From positions 1,777,318 through 1,841,317 of the forward strand of contig NZ_CP150886.1 in the NCBI RefSeq assembly GCF_038050375.1: 64,000 nt of DNA. The letters are read 5' to 3'. Both the position numbers and the translations under genes were made by a program. The notes under the pieces are model-generated. The model had not been told where the DNA came from, searched no databases, and worked only from the letters and a program-made list of their open reading frames with translations. The DNA is from Okeanomitos corallinicola TIOX110 (GTDB lineage: Bacteria; Cyanobacteriota; Cyanobacteriia; Cyanobacteriales; Nostocaceae). Of this stretch, positions 36,487 through 45,707 are shown in pieces (the first letter of the stretch is position 1; the number at the start of each line of letters is the position of its first letter).

Positions 36487-36537
36487 AGATTGAATTTTGG
36501 GTGAAGATAACCAAATATCATATCACCCAAACAATCT
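36487..36537. terminator. Hairpin downstream of RTX protein gene
   Basis: TTGGGTGA (36497-36504) pairs with TCACCCAA (36523-36530), and flanking AGATTG (36487-36492) pairs with CAATCT (36532-36537). The structure lies about 30 bp after the stop codon. It lacks a T-run, so it may stabilise the 3' end or partly terminate before the next gene. Confidence 0.5.
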
Positions 36538-36609
36538 AAAACTCACAATTAAAAGTCACAACATTTTTATAAAACCACACATGAATTAACATAAATTATT
36601 AGATGCAAT

Positions 36610-38049
36610 ATGACTACCCAAGAACCTAATAAAAATACAATTACCGGAGAAGAATTAGTATCTGTAATTTCTTCTTCTAGTTTATTACCGCAAGTGGTGA
36701 GAGAAATAGTGATTGAAAAAGCGATCGCTAATATTCAATACACACAGAAAGAATTTAACAACTATCATCAAAGATTTAAACAAGTTCAGAAAAATGCTAA
36801 TATCATTCCCTCAATTATTCTCCGGCAATTTAAAATTCGGAAATTTAAACATCTAACATGGGGACATCAAGTTGAACCTTATTTTTTAGAAAGAAAACCT
36901 CTTTTAGATCAAGTTTCTTTTTCCCTGATTCAAACTAATGATGATGCAATTGCTCAGGAAATATACTTTCGGATTCAAGAAGGGGAAGAAAGTTTTGCAG
37001 ATTTAGCTAAAAAATATTCTCAAGGAGCAGAAGCAAAAAATGGTGGTTGGGTAGGTCCATATAGATTAGGTAATCTTAACCCCAATTTAGCAAAAATTAT
37101 GCGTAATTTACAACCAGGTGAAATGCCATCACTCACTTACCTGGATAAAATGTTTATTATTGTCCGATTAGAACAAGTATTCCCAGCACAATTAACTGAA
37201 CAACTGCAAGAAGAAATACTTCAACAAATGTTTGAAGAATGGTTAACAACAGAAATTGCTAATTATGGTGTAGATTTATCAAAAATGTCTGTACCTAATT
37301 TAACTATCAGTGATTCCAATTTAGGTACAGATGAAGAATTAGAGAGTAACTCTACAGATAATGAGGAGTCATCAGAAGAGTATATTGATAGTTACACAAA
37401 ATTAGAACATGAAGACACTTATTCATTGAATACTCATTATAAATGGAAAAATCTTCAACTATTAACAACCTCATTTATTTGTTTATTAACAGGAGGTTTG
37501 GGAGGTTTTTATTTATCAGGATTCTCGAAATTATCCTATGCTAATTTAGCTCCTGAGACTTCAAAGAATGATCTATTTTACGACGCTATCACCCAAGCAA
37601 CTGAAGCAGCAAATCTTACTCAAACTGCTCAATCTCCTAGTGAATGGAAAAAAGTATCACAATCTTGGATTAATGCGATCGCACTATTAAGTTCTCTTCC
37701 CAAAAATCATCCTAAATATGCTTTAGCTACCCAAAAAATTCAAGAGTACGAACGTAATTTAAACTACTCAAATAAAAATAGCCAAAATCTACAAAATAGT
37801 TTTCGTATTGCTGTCAATCATGCCACAAAAGCAGCTAACTTAACACAAACAGCTACTTCTGGGGAAGAATGGGAAACAATCATCAAACATTGGGAAAATG
37901 CGATCGCATCTATGAAAGCTGTTACATCTGATCATCCTGAATATTTTACAGCACAACAAAAAACAATTGAATATCAACGCAACCTCAACTATGCTTTTTC
38001 AGTTGTTGAGAAAAAATATCCTGAATCCTACGCAATGAGTAAAATCTAA
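36610..38049 (+). CDS. Membrane-anchored parvulin-type prolyl isomerase with C-terminal repeats
   Basis: A 479-residue protein. A helical N-terminal part leads to a parvulin (PpiC/SurA-type) domain at about 110-205: VSFSLIQTNDDAIAQEIYFRI, SFADLAKKYSQGAEAKNGGWVGPYRLGNL, LQPGEMPSL, FIIVRLEQ. One membrane helix is near 288-310 (LLTTSFICLLTGGLGGFYLSG). Behind it are two copies of a roughly 60-residue helical repeat (AANLTQTAxSxxEW...HW..AI....HP.Y..A..K..EY.RNLNY). In cyanobacteria such isomerases occur with type I secretion genes and RTX proteins; here it follows the giant RTX protein by 151 bp, which suggests it assists its export or folding. No HlyB/HlyD/TolC gene is present nearby. Confidence 0.82.
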   Translation: MTTQEPNKNTITGEELVSVISSSSLLPQVVREIVIEKAIANIQYTQKEFNNYHQRFKQVQKNANIIPSIILRQFKIRKFKHLTWGHQVEPYFLERKPLLDQVSFSLIQTNDDAIAQEIYFRIQEGEESFADLAKKYSQGAEAKNGGWVGPYRLGNLNPNLAKIMRNLQPGEMPSLTYLDKMFIIVRLEQVFPAQLTEQLQEEILQQMFEEWLTTEIANYGVDLSKMSVPNLTISDSNLGTDEELESNSTDNEESSEEYIDSYTKLEHEDTYSLNTHYKWKNLQLLTTSFICLLTGGLGGFYLSGFSKLSYANLAPETSKNDLFYDAITQATEAANLTQTAQSPSEWKKVSQSWINAIALLSSLPKNHPKYALATQKIQEYERNLNYSNKNSQNLQNSFRIAVNHATKAANLTQTATSGEEWETIIKHWENAIASMKAVTSDHPEYFTAQQKTIEYQRNLNYAFSVVEKKYPESYAMSKI

Positions 38050-38068
38050 ATTTAGATTATCTGACCTT

Positions 38069-38104
38069 ATATCATGTCTGATAGTAATTAACCGGACATG
38101 ATAT
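38069..38104. terminator. Hairpin shared by the isomerase gene and the mrr relic
   Basis: ATATCATGTC (38069-38078) and GACATGATAT (38095-38104) are perfect 10-bp arms around 16 bases, 20 bp after the isomerase stop. The stem is AT-rich on both flanks (TTAT before, TATT after), so it could end transcripts from both directions. Confidence 0.55.
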
Positions 38105-38106
38105 TA

Positions 38107-38208
38107 TTATTCATCTGTAAAATAATCAGAATCAATTTTCTTAATCTCATAAACATCAACAGTGTGCAATAAAGGAAGCATAATAGATTGAAAATCAGGA
38201 ATAGACAT
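38107..38208 (-). pseudogene. Relic of an Mrr-type restriction endonuclease gene, internally deleted
   Basis: An ATG at 38208 opens 33 codons. The first part, MSIPDFQSIMLPLL, matches the start of Mrr-N-domain restriction enzymes. The last part, YEIKKIDSDYFTDE and stop, matches the usual C-terminal end of Mrr proteins. The 250 or so residues that should lie between are gone, so this is the two ends of an mrr gene joined in frame by a deletion. It lies next to a hicBA pair, in a spacer with octamer repeats. Identification is from remembered family ends, not a search. Confidence 0.6.
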
Positions 38209-38262
38209 TATACGCAAGCTAACAAATAAGATATTTACTTTTATACCATAGCTTTGCGGTCT

Positions 38263-38286
38263 TCTTTGCGCCTTTGCGTCTTTGCG
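38263..38286. repeat. TCTTTGCG octamer repeat
   Basis: Three consecutive octamers TCTTTGCG / CCTTTGCG / TCTTTGCG, with a related GCTTTGCGG just before. This word is a frequent cyanobacterial spacer repeat. It occupies the non-coding stretch between the mrr relic and hicB. Confidence 0.65.
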
Positions 38287-38386
38287 TGAAATAAATATAT
38301 TATTAGTTTTAAGCAATTTTTTATCACAGGATAAATATTACAATAAAAGCAGCAACATTCTTAAATTTAGTGAGGTTTAACAATTT

Positions 38387-38605
38387 ATGAAAACATTCAC
38401 TGCTTATGTAGAATATGATTCAGCTACAAAATTATATGTTGGTATTGTTCCAGGTATTCCAGGAGCGCACACACAAGGAGCAACTTTAGATGAATTACAG
38501 GAAAATTTAAAAGAGGTGCTTGAGCTTTGTTTAGCTGAGTATGGTAATGATTTAGAGGAATTACCTCGTTTTGTGGGAATTCAGCAAATAGAGGTGAGTG
38601 CATGA
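38387..38605 (+). CDS. hicB: HicB-family antitoxin
   Basis: A 72-residue protein with the partial RNase-H-like HicB fold: FTAYVEYDSATKLYVGIVPGIPGAHTQGATLDELQENLKEVLELCL. It lacks the C-terminal DNA-binding helix-turn-helix or RHH of longer HicB forms, so it may not repress its own promoter alone. GTGAGG precedes ATG 38387. Its stop overlaps the hicA start (ATGA), and it comes first in the operon, an order seen in many cyanobacteria. It should bind and block the HicA ribonuclease. Confidence 0.9.
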   Translation: MKTFTAYVEYDSATKLYVGIVPGIPGAHTQGATLDELQENLKEVLELCLAEYGNDLEELPRFVGIQQIEVSA

Positions 38606-38835
38606 GCAAACTACCAATTGTTAATTATCAGACAATGGAAAAACTATTGCTAAAGTTAGGTTTTCATGTAGTCAGACAAAAAGACAGTCATGTTTTTTAT
38701 CGTCATTCTGATGGTAGAACAACAACTGTTCCTCATCACAAAGGTAGAGATATTGCACGTCCTTTAATTAGAGAAATTATCAGAGAAATTGAGTTAAATC
38801 CAGAAGATTTTGTCAAAGAATTAGAGAACTTATAG
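38602..38835 (+). CDS. hicA: HicA-family mRNA interferase toxin
   Basis: A 77-residue dsRBD-like toxin. The core reads LLLKLGFHVVRQKDSHVFYRHSDGRTTTVPHHKGRDIARPLIREII. The catalytic His is in DSHVFY; the residue before Ser-His is Asp where Gly is most common, which may lower or tune activity. The family cleaves mRNA and tmRNA in the cytosol when free of HicB. It overlaps hicB by four bases and ends about 50 bp before the convergent aspS. Confidence 0.9.
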   Translation: MSKLPIVNYQTMEKLLLKLGFHVVRQKDSHVFYRHSDGRTTTVPHHKGRDIARPLIREIIREIELNPEDFVKELENL

Positions 38836-38886
38836 GTTAAAAAAATAAACCCCCCACTAAAAACTTAGCAGAGGGAATAATCAAAC

Positions 38887-40680
38887 CTACTCTTTAACTT
38901 TCGGTTTAAAAGTCGAAGCAACATGAAGTTCTTTCAACTGTTTAGCATCCACATTTGCAGGTGCATCTGTTAACAAACAACGTGCTTGTTGAGTCTTCGG
39001 AAACGCAATGACATCACGAATTGACTCTTCTTCAGCTAACAGCATTACCAACCGATCTACACCGTAAGCAATACCACCATGAGGAGGAGTACCATATTCA
39101 AAAGCTTCTAACAAAAAGCCAAATTTACTTTGTGCTTCTTCCGGTGATAAACCAATAGCTTCAAACACCTGTTCTTGAATTTCTCGCTGATAAATTCGCA
39201 GACTTCCACCACCAACTTCAAACCCATTTAGAACCAAATCATATGCTTGAGCGCGAGCGGTTTTTAAGTCACCTAAATCATCAGGATGAGGTGCAGTAAA
39301 TGGATGGTGTAAAGCTTCTAATCTTTTCTCATCTGCATTCCATTCAAACATCGGGAAATCTGTAATCCAGAGGAAGTTATTTTTCCCTTCTGGAATTAAA
39401 TTAAATTCCCTAGCTACAAATTGGCGTAACCTATCCAATGTTTTATTTACAATTCCAGTATCATCGGCGGCAAATAATAATAAATGTCCAGGTTTTGCAC
39501 CAGTTCTAGTTAAAATTTCTTGCTTTTGTTCTGGTGTTAAATTATCTTTAATTGCACCAATGGTATCAAGTTCTCCATTTTCCCGCACGCGAATATATGC
39601 TAAACCTTTCGCACCGGCTTCTGCTGCTTGTCCGAAAATATCACCCTTGGGTTTAATGCGAACATTAGAAATTGCATCGTTACCGTTAGGAATGGGGAGA
39701 ATTTTAACGATTCCACCTTTGGAAATGGCATCTTTAAAGACTTTAAAACCTGAATCTTTTAAAAGATCGGAAACATCAACCAATTCCAAACCGTAGCGGG
39801 TATCTGGTTTATCACTTCCATATTTATTCATCGCATCTTTGTAGGTCAGACGCGGAAAAGGATGAGGTAAATCAATTCCTTTCACAGTTTTAAAAATGTG
39901 ACAAACTAACTTTTCGTTGAGTTCAATTATTTCATTTTCCGACATGAAACTCATTTCCATGTCTAACTGGGTAAACTCCGGTTGTCTGTCTGCGCGTAAG
40001 TCTTCATCCCGGAAACACCGCGCAACTTGATAGTATCTATCCATACCGGATACCATCAATAATTGCTTAAATAGCTGGGGTGACTGGGGTAAAGCAAACC
40101 ATTCACCTTCATTCACACGACTGGGAAGGATATAATCTCTTGCACCTTCAGGAGTGGAACGGGTAAGAACTGGGGTTTCAATTTCTATGAAACCTTCATT
40201 ATCTTCCAAATAACGACGCATTGCTTTCACAACTTGGTGACGCAGTTGCATATTTTGCGCCATCCGTTCCCGTCGTAAATCCAAATAACGATATTTTAAC
40301 CGCAAATCTTCCCGCACAGGATCATTATTACCAGTGGCGACTTGAAAAGGTAGTTGCTTACGGATACCGTTAAGTAGTTCAATTTTATCAGCGTATATTT
40401 CTACCTCGCCTGTAGGAATACGGGGATTTAAAGATTCTTCTGGTCGTTGGGTTACTCTACCAGTGATAGCGACAACATACTCATTTCGCAGCAGATTTGA
40501 CTGTTGATATGAATCGGGTGTACGTTGAGGATCACTAACGATTTGGACTAGCCCAGAGCGATCGCGTAAATCTAAAAATGTTACTCCCCCATGATCACGG
40601 TAACGGTCTACCCAACCGTACAAGGTAACAGTTTCTCCAATATGCTCTTTTCGGAGTTTGCCGCAATAGTGAGTTCGCAT
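38887..40680 (-). CDS. aspS: Aspartyl-tRNA synthetase
   Basis: A 597-residue class II synthetase of the bacterial type. An N-terminal OB-fold anticodon-binding domain ([26 protein letters not shown]) is followed by class II motif 2 ([27 protein letters not shown]), a GAD insertion domain near 290-420, and motif 3 ([13 protein letters not shown]). All expected parts are present and the length is normal. It charges tRNA-Asp; whether it also charges tRNA-Asn depends on the presence of AsnRS elsewhere. Monocistronic, convergent with hicBA. Confidence 0.96.
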   Translation of the reverse strand: MRTHYCGKLRKEHIGETVTLYGWVDRYRDHGGVTFLDLRDRSGLVQIVSDPQRTPDSYQQSNLLRNEYVVAITGRVTQRPEESLNPRIPTGEVEIYADKIELLNGIRKQLPFQVATGNNDPVREDLRLKYRYLDLRRERMAQNMQLRHQVVKAMRRYLEDNEGFIEIETPVLTRSTPEGARDYILPSRVNEGEWFALPQSPQLFKQLLMVSGMDRYYQVARCFRDEDLRADRQPEFTQLDMEMSFMSENEIIELNEKLVCHIFKTVKGIDLPHPFPRLTYKDAMNKYGSDKPDTRYGLELVDVSDLLKDSGFKVFKDAISKGGIVKILPIPNGNDAISNVRIKPKGDIFGQAAEAGAKGLAYIRVRENGELDTIGAIKDNLTPEQKQEILTRTGAKPGHLLLFAADDTGIVNKTLDRLRQFVAREFNLIPEGKNNFLWITDFPMFEWNADEKRLEALHHPFTAPHPDDLGDLKTARAQAYDLVLNGFEVGGGSLRIYQREIQEQVFEAIGLSPEEAQSKFGFLLEAFEYGTPPHGGIAYGVDRLVMLLAEEESIRDVIAFPKTQQARCLLTDAPANVDAKQLKELHVASTFKPKVKE

Positions 40681-40792
40681 AGTTATTCGTTCTTTTTTCC
40701 GGGCTAGATTGGTTAATAATTGTCACAGTTTTCCCATTATAAGCAAAAAGGAGTTCAGGCGTTACAGGAGTTCAGGAGTCAGTAAAGCACGT

Positions 40793-40906
40793 CAGAGAAT
40801 AAATTCTCTGTCTCATAGCACAAGTCCGTTAAAACGGACTGCTAAATTTCCCTAGTGCTTAGTCATCTTTAGATGACTTTTGCTATTAGACTGGGAATTC
40901 ATTCCC
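40793..40906. repeat. Cluster of four perfect short hairpins
   Basis: Four palindromes follow each other in 114 bp, each with a two-base centre: CAGAGAAT-AA-ATTCTCTG (40793-40810), AGTCCGTT-AA-AACGGACT (40823-40840), AGTCATCT-TT-AGATGACT (40861-40878), GGGAAT-TC-ATTCCC (40893-40906). No ORF runs through. It lies between aspS and miaB, upstream of aspS on its strand. It looks like a composite interspersed palindromic element. Confidence 0.75.
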
Positions 40907-40924
40907 CGTCGGGTGATCTATTAA

Positions 40925-40973
40925 CTGTCACCTGTCACCTGTCACCTGTCACCTGTCACCTGTCACCTGTCAC
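40925..40973. repeat. Seven tandem CTGTCAC heptamers
   Basis: CTGTCAC is repeated seven times without error and stops one base short of the miaB stop codon (40975-40977). It is a textbook short tandemly repeated repetitive (STRR) heptamer of heterocystous cyanobacteria. Perfect copies suggest recent slippage and variable copy number between strains. Confidence 0.9.
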
Positions 40974-40974
40974 C

Positions 40975-42339
40975 TCAAACCGTTACTGCTTCCCTTACTT
41001 CCACAGGTTCACCAGTTAAGCTAAAAGCGCGAACTTCAGTAATTTTTACCTTGACGATTTTTCCTTTCAGTTCGTTAATATCGCCTGTGAAGAAAGTAAG
41101 GCGGTTTCCACCTGTACGTCCCATCACCTGAGTTGGATCTTTGCTGTTTTGATCTTCAACCAAAACTTCTTCAATTCTGCCAAAGTAACGCTGCGATCGC
41201 TCGGCTGCTTTAACATTGACTAAATGATTTAATCTTTGGAGGCGATCGCTCTTGACTTCTTCGCTCAATTGATTATCCCACAAAGCCGCAGGTGTACCCG
41301 GACGAGGTGAATAAGCAGCAGTATTCAACAAATCAAAGCCAATATCATCCACCAGTTTCAAAGTATTCTCAAACTGTGCCTCTGTTTCCCCAGGAAAACC
41401 CACAATTGCATCTGCACTGATAGACGCATCTGGCATATACTTACGAACAGTATCAATAATCCGTCTGTATTTTTCCTGGGTGTAACCCCGTGACATTGCT
41501 TTCAATAACTCATTATCCCCAGACTGAAAAGGAATATGAAAATGCTCACACACCTTTGGCAACTCGGCACAGGCTTTAATTAACCTTTCCGTAAAATAAC
41601 GGGGATGGCTGGTAGCAAAGCGTAACCGCTCAATCCCCGGTACATCATGAACATAATAGAGTAAATCTGTCAATGTGTGCAGGTGACGGCCTTCAGGAGT
41701 TGAACCCGGTAAGTCGCGGCCGTAAGCGTCAATATTTTGACCTAAAAGGGTTATTTCCTTGTAACCTTGTTGTCCTAAAGTTTCCATTTCCGCACGAATA
41801 GCTTCAGGGGTGCGAGACTGTTCCACACCGCGCACATTGGGAACTACACAATAAGTACAACGTTCATTACAACCATAAATCACATTTACCCAAGCTGTAA
41901 CTTTACTATCACGCCGGGGTTGGGTAATATCCTCTAAAATATGTACTTCTTCCGTCGCTACCACCTGATTACCATCAAAAACCGACTCTAGCAAATCTTT
42001 GAGACGGTTAGCGTGTTGAGGACCCATGACTAAATCTAATTCTGGCACACGACGCAGTAATGCTTCACCTTCCTGTTGGGCCACACAACCAGCAACCACC
42101 AAAGTTAAATCAGGTTCTTGATGTTTGCGTTTTGCTTGCCGACCCAAATAAGAATAAACCTTTTGTTCGGCGTTATCTCGAATTGTACAAGTATTGTAGA
42201 GAATTACATTTGCATCATTAGGATTTTCTGACCATTCAAAGCCCATATCCTCTAGGATGCCAGCCATGCGCTCTGAATCGGCCTTATTCATTTGGCAACC
42301 GAAGGTAGTAATGTGGTAACGACGGGGTGAAGTGGTCAT
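40975..42339 (-). CDS. miaB: tRNA-2-methylthio-N6-dimethylallyladenosine synthase
   Basis: A 454-residue radical SAM methylthiotransferase that adds the methylthio group at A37 of tRNAs. N-terminal UPF0004 domain with [18 protein letters not shown] and further cluster Cys residues ([20 protein letters not shown]); radical SAM motif [13 protein letters not shown] (CxxxCxxC) near residue 155; C-terminal TRAM domain near 380-445. MiaB rather than MtaB/RimO by its GCQMN and length. It is monocistronic; its 3' end abuts a heptamer array. Confidence 0.95.
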   Translation of the reverse strand: MTTSPRRYHITTFGCQMNKADSERMAGILEDMGFEWSENPNDANVILYNTCTIRDNAEQKVYSYLGRQAKRKHQEPDLTLVVAGCVAQQEGEALLRRVPELDLVMGPQHANRLKDLLESVFDGNQVVATEEVHILEDITQPRRDSKVTAWVNVIYGCNERCTYCVVPNVRGVEQSRTPEAIRAEMETLGQQGYKEITLLGQNIDAYGRDLPGSTPEGRHLHTLTDLLYYVHDVPGIERLRFATSHPRYFTERLIKACAELPKVCEHFHIPFQSGDNELLKAMSRGYTQEKYRRIIDTVRKYMPDASISADAIVGFPGETEAQFENTLKLVDDIGFDLLNTAAYSPRPGTPAALWDNQLSEEVKSDRLQRLNHLVNVKAAERSQRYFGRIEEVLVEDQNSKDPTQVMGRTGGNRLTFFTGDINELKGKIVKVKITEVRAFSLTGEPVEVREAVTV

Positions 42340-42439
42340 GGGAAATTACGCTTAATGAGTATCATGTATTTTAAGTCTATTTACCATTCTATCGAAAGCG
42401 ATCGCCATCAGAAAATGGAACAGCGGATTAAATGAGAAT

Positions 42440-43531
42440 TTATATATTCTCAAAGCTAGTGCAACTCGTAAAAATCCGAGCTTGGGCTGATAAATTATGC
42501 TTTTTGTACCAAGTATAAGCATGATCTGCAACTAGCTGTCCATCAGCTAAATTCATCTTTTTTTCCTGCTTGTCTCCCAACCAATAATGTTTCCCAGCTA
42601 CTAAACCATCTAAATCTGCTCCTGCATACCATGTTCCCACAGGCAAGACCCCATGAGCGCAGTAAGCAGCGAAAATAGTTGATTTCGTCAAGTATTCCAA
42701 CGGATAATTAAAAAAACCCACCAAAGAATTTGATAATATATCGCTGATTTCTGAAACAGACTTAATTCCTAAACAAGTGACAGGAATATTATTAACTGGG
42801 GAAATTGCAAAATTTAAACCAGGGCCAATATCTAATATTTCCTCAATTTCCAACTCTTGACAAGTCCGCTGTAAAGCTAACTGAGATTGTTGATAAACAC
42901 GAGAACGGGGACCACCACCACCAAATATGACTAACCGGCGGGGACGTTGTGATAAAGGGGTAAGGTATTCAGGTTCACCCACATTAGAAAAAACCGGTAA
43001 AGTAGGAATATCTAAATGTTTTCCCTGACTAAACCTACTAATTTTCTCAGCATATCCTTGTTTACTGGTAAGACAGCGATCGCTCAATTTTACCAAACGT
43101 GCCGCTAAATTTCTTTGTAGAGGTGAAGTCCAAAACTGGCTAGTCCAAATCGCACCAAATGCGTAAACCTCATGAAACATCGTCACCAAACGGCGATTAT
43201 TCCCAGTTTTGCGCCATGTTTCCAAAGCTTTCACCAACCACACCGGACAACCTCTTCTAGCGTAACCATAACCAACGTAGTGTAAAAGTACGACCTGTGC
43301 TGATTCCTGATTTTTGGGTAATAATTCTGATAAAGTAGATGCAGATTTATTTGTTACCTGCTTTACCGTAAATCCCTTTAGAGAATTTTCTCCAGTCCAA
43401 TTGTCATCACCAATGATAAACTTTGTATTTACACTGAAGTCTTGACGCATTTGTTGGGCTAAATTTAGTCCATAATCTCCCACACCATCAACAGCAGGAG
43501 GCAAACGAGGTACAATCGCAGTGATTACCAT
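42440..43531 (-). CDS. Atypical glycosyltransferase-like protein of the EPS island
   Basis: A 363-residue protein that starts like a GT-B glycosyltransferase (VPRLPPAVDGVGDYGLNLAQQM) and has a second Rossmann-like half (PRRLVIFGGGGPRSRVYQQS). The usual C-terminal EX7E retaining motif is absent; the equivalent text is FAAYCAHGVLPVGTWYAGADLDGL. So either a diverged transferase or a non-catalytic partner. It reads away from the rightward glycosyltransferase series with a 100-bp divergent promoter between. Sugar and acceptor unknown. The only leftward gene of the island apart from the chain-length kinase. Confidence 0.68.
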   Translation of the reverse strand: MVITAIVPRLPPAVDGVGDYGLNLAQQMRQDFSVNTKFIIGDDNWTGENSLKGFTVKQVTNKSASTLSELLPKNQESAQVVLLHYVGYGYARRGCPVWLVKALETWRKTGNNRRLVTMFHEVYAFGAIWTSQFWTSPLQRNLAARLVKLSDRCLTSKQGYAEKISRFSQGKHLDIPTLPVFSNVGEPEYLTPLSQRPRRLVIFGGGGPRSRVYQQSQLALQRTCQELEIEEILDIGPGLNFAISPVNNIPVTCLGIKSVSEISDILSNSLVGFFNYPLEYLTKSTIFAAYCAHGVLPVGTWYAGADLDGLVAGKHYWLGDKQEKKMNLADGQLVADHAYTWYKKHNLSAQARIFTSCTSFENI

Positions 43532-43631
43532 ATTGATACTTTAATTATTTATCCTATCTACTAGAGAATAATGATTTTATAATAGAAAATACTATGATCT
43601 TATTTGCATTTTTACACAAACAGATTTATTT

Positions 43632-44774
43632 ATGCCGAAAACTAGAAAACTACTCTCCATTGGTCACTCCTACGTAGTCAAACTTAACCGCCGTTTAGTT
43701 AATGAAATAGCCCGCTTAGGAAAAGATGAATGGCAAGTAACAGCTGTTGCACCCAAGTTTGTGCGCGGAGACTTACGACCCATTACCCTAGAAACTGATC
43801 CTAATGAACTGTGTGATTTAAAAGCGGTATCTGTTTATAACAGTAAAATTCCTCACATCATGACATACAGTTGGCAACTGCGGGAAATTTTGCAACAAGA
43901 CTGGGATTTAGTACACTGTTGGCAAGAACCCTATATATTCGCAGGTGGACAAGTAGCATGGTGGAACAAAGAGACAACTCCACTGGTTTATTCTACATTT
44001 CAAAATAAGTCTAAGCAATATCCACCTCCATTTAGTTGGATTGAACAATATGCCATGAACCGCGCCACAGCATGGATAGCCTTTGGGCAAACTGTAGCCC
44101 AAGCTTTAAAATCTCGTCCTGGTTACTCACTACCCATGCAAATTATTCCTCCTGGTGTAGATATCCAGCATTTCTACCCCTCAGTAGAAGCTAAAAAACA
44201 AATTCGTCATTTTTTAGATTGGGAAGAAGCAGGAACACCTGTTATTGGCTATTTAGGTCGCTTTGTACCCGAAAAAGGATTAAATTTATTAATTTCTGTT
44301 TTGGATAAATTAGAAACTCCTTGGCGAGCATTATTTGTAGGTAGTGGAGTGATGGAATCATCATTACAAAATTGGGCAAAACGCTATCCTGAACAGGTAA
44401 GAATTTGTACAGATGTTAAACATAGCGAAGTTCCCCAATACCTCAACGCAATGGATATACTTGTTGCCCCTAGTCAAACTGTATCCAACTGGCGAGAACA
44501 GTTTGGCAGAATGTTAATAGAAGCCTTTGCTTGTGGTATACCTGTCATTGGTAGCGACAGTGGGGAAATTCCCTATGTCATTGAAAATGCAGGTATAGTA
44601 GTTGCTGAAAATGATGAAAACGCTTGGATAGAAGCTATTTCAGATTTACTAAATAGTCCATCTCATCGTCAACAATTAGGAGAAAAAGGTTTAGAAAGAG
44701 TCCATAAATTCTATACTTGGTCATCTGTAGCTAAACAACATTTACAGTTTTTCATAGAAATTATGGAGAATTAA
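43632..44774 (+). CDS. Glycosyltransferase family 4 protein
   Basis: A 380-residue cytosolic retaining GT-B enzyme. C-terminal nucleotide-sugar half has IGYLGRFVPEKGLNLLI, the acceptor-loop APSQTVSNWREQFGRMLIEAFACGIPVIGSDSGEIPYVI with the EX7E-type pattern, and IVVAENDENAW. N-terminal half is less conserved (SIGHSYVVKLNRRLVNEI). First gene of a rightward run; an FkbM methyltransferase gene follows after 6 bp, so the products probably act on the same glycan. Donor and linkage cannot be told from sequence. Confidence 0.9.
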   Translation: MPKTRKLLSIGHSYVVKLNRRLVNEIARLGKDEWQVTAVAPKFVRGDLRPITLETDPNELCDLKAVSVYNSKIPHIMTYSWQLREILQQDWDLVHCWQEPYIFAGGQVAWWNKETTPLVYSTFQNKSKQYPPPFSWIEQYAMNRATAWIAFGQTVAQALKSRPGYSLPMQIIPPGVDIQHFYPSVEAKKQIRHFLDWEEAGTPVIGYLGRFVPEKGLNLLISVLDKLETPWRALFVGSGVMESSLQNWAKRYPEQVRICTDVKHSEVPQYLNAMDILVAPSQTVSNWREQFGRMLIEAFACGIPVIGSDSGEIPYVIENAGIVVAENDENAWIEAISDLLNSPSHRQQLGEKGLERVHKFYTWSSVAKQHLQFFIEIMEN

Positions 44775-44780
44775 ATTTAC

Positions 44781-45707
44781 ATGAAAACAGCCCTACGTGA
44801 TTCACTAGCTTCTTTCTGTCGTTCTGTCCCATATTTTAAAGGCAAGTATAGACTTGCTTCTGCACTTGTTCCCCTACTTACTAACTATCAAGTTGAACAA
44901 GAATGTCTTGTTACAGTCAAGATGCAAGATGGTAGTATTATCAAATTGGATTTACGTAGTTTATTAGAGCAAAAAGTATTTTTTACAGGAGAATATGATA
45001 GCGATATTATCCACATTCTATCTAAAACCTTACACCCTGGGGTAGTCATATTAGATATTGGCGCAAATATTGGACTTTATTCTATAGCTCTAGCTGAAAA
45101 ACTCAAACAAATCTCCAATAATGGACAAATATGGGCTTTTGAACCTACACCTACCAACTTTCAACGCTTATCTAATTTAGTAGAAATAAACAACTTAAAC
45201 AATACTGTTTATCCCATTAATACTGCTTTAGGTAACATCGAGGGAAATATTCAACTTTGTCTGGTAGATGAAAAAAACAATTCATCTACTGGTAATGCTT
45301 TTTGGTTAAAAGAAGGTTTACCTAATCTTGAGAAAGCTACCTGCACAGCACCAATTACAAAATTAGATACATTTGTCCAACAAAATAGTATTACTAAATG
45401 CGATCTCATCAAGGTTGATATTGAAGGGGCAGAAATGGAGTTTCTATTAGGTGGAATGAGTTTTATTCAGAAAACCAGACCCATAATTTATGGAGAGTTT
45501 AATCCTTTCTGGGTTAAGCATTTTGGATATTCATTTGTAGATGTAGCAAAATTGTTCATGCCTTGGGAATATAAATTTTATCAGCAAGTAGGGCGTAAAA
45601 GTTTTGTAGAAATTACGGAATTGAAAGAAGGTATATGTGATGTATTAATGATTCCTCAAGAAAAATTAACTGGTATTTATTCTCAATTGAATACATTATT
45701 AAGATGA
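44781..45707 (+). CDS. FkbM-family SAM methyltransferase
   Basis: A 308-residue methyltransferase. SAM site VVILDIGANIGLYSIALAEKL near residue 95, WAFEPTPTNFQRL acidic loop, and the FkbM mark CDLIKVDIEGAEMEFLLGG near 210. This family O-methylates sugar or polyketide hydroxyls and is typical of glycan clusters. Lies 6 bp after one glycosyltransferase and overlaps the next by four bases (ATGA), so it is translationally coupled. A second FkbM gene is at 59.7 kb. Confidence 0.9.
   Translation: MKTALRDSLASFCRSVPYFKGKYRLASALVPLLTNYQVEQECLVTVKMQDGSIIKLDLRSLLEQKVFFTGEYDSDIIHILSKTLHPGVVILDIGANIGLYSIALAEKLKQISNNGQIWAFEPTPTNFQRLSNLVEINNLNNTVYPINTALGNIEGNIQLCLVDEKNNSSTGNAFWLKEGLPNLEKATCTAPITKLDTFVQQNSITKCDLIKVDIEGAEMEFLLGGMSFIQKTRPIIYGEFNPFWVKHFGYSFVDVAKLFMPWEYKFYQQVGRKSFVEITELKEGICDVLMIPQEKLTGIYSQLNTLLR

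Noticed and set aside
40925-40973. CRISPR array
   Set aside because: Units are seven bases with no spacers; this is a tandem heptamer, and no cas gene is near.
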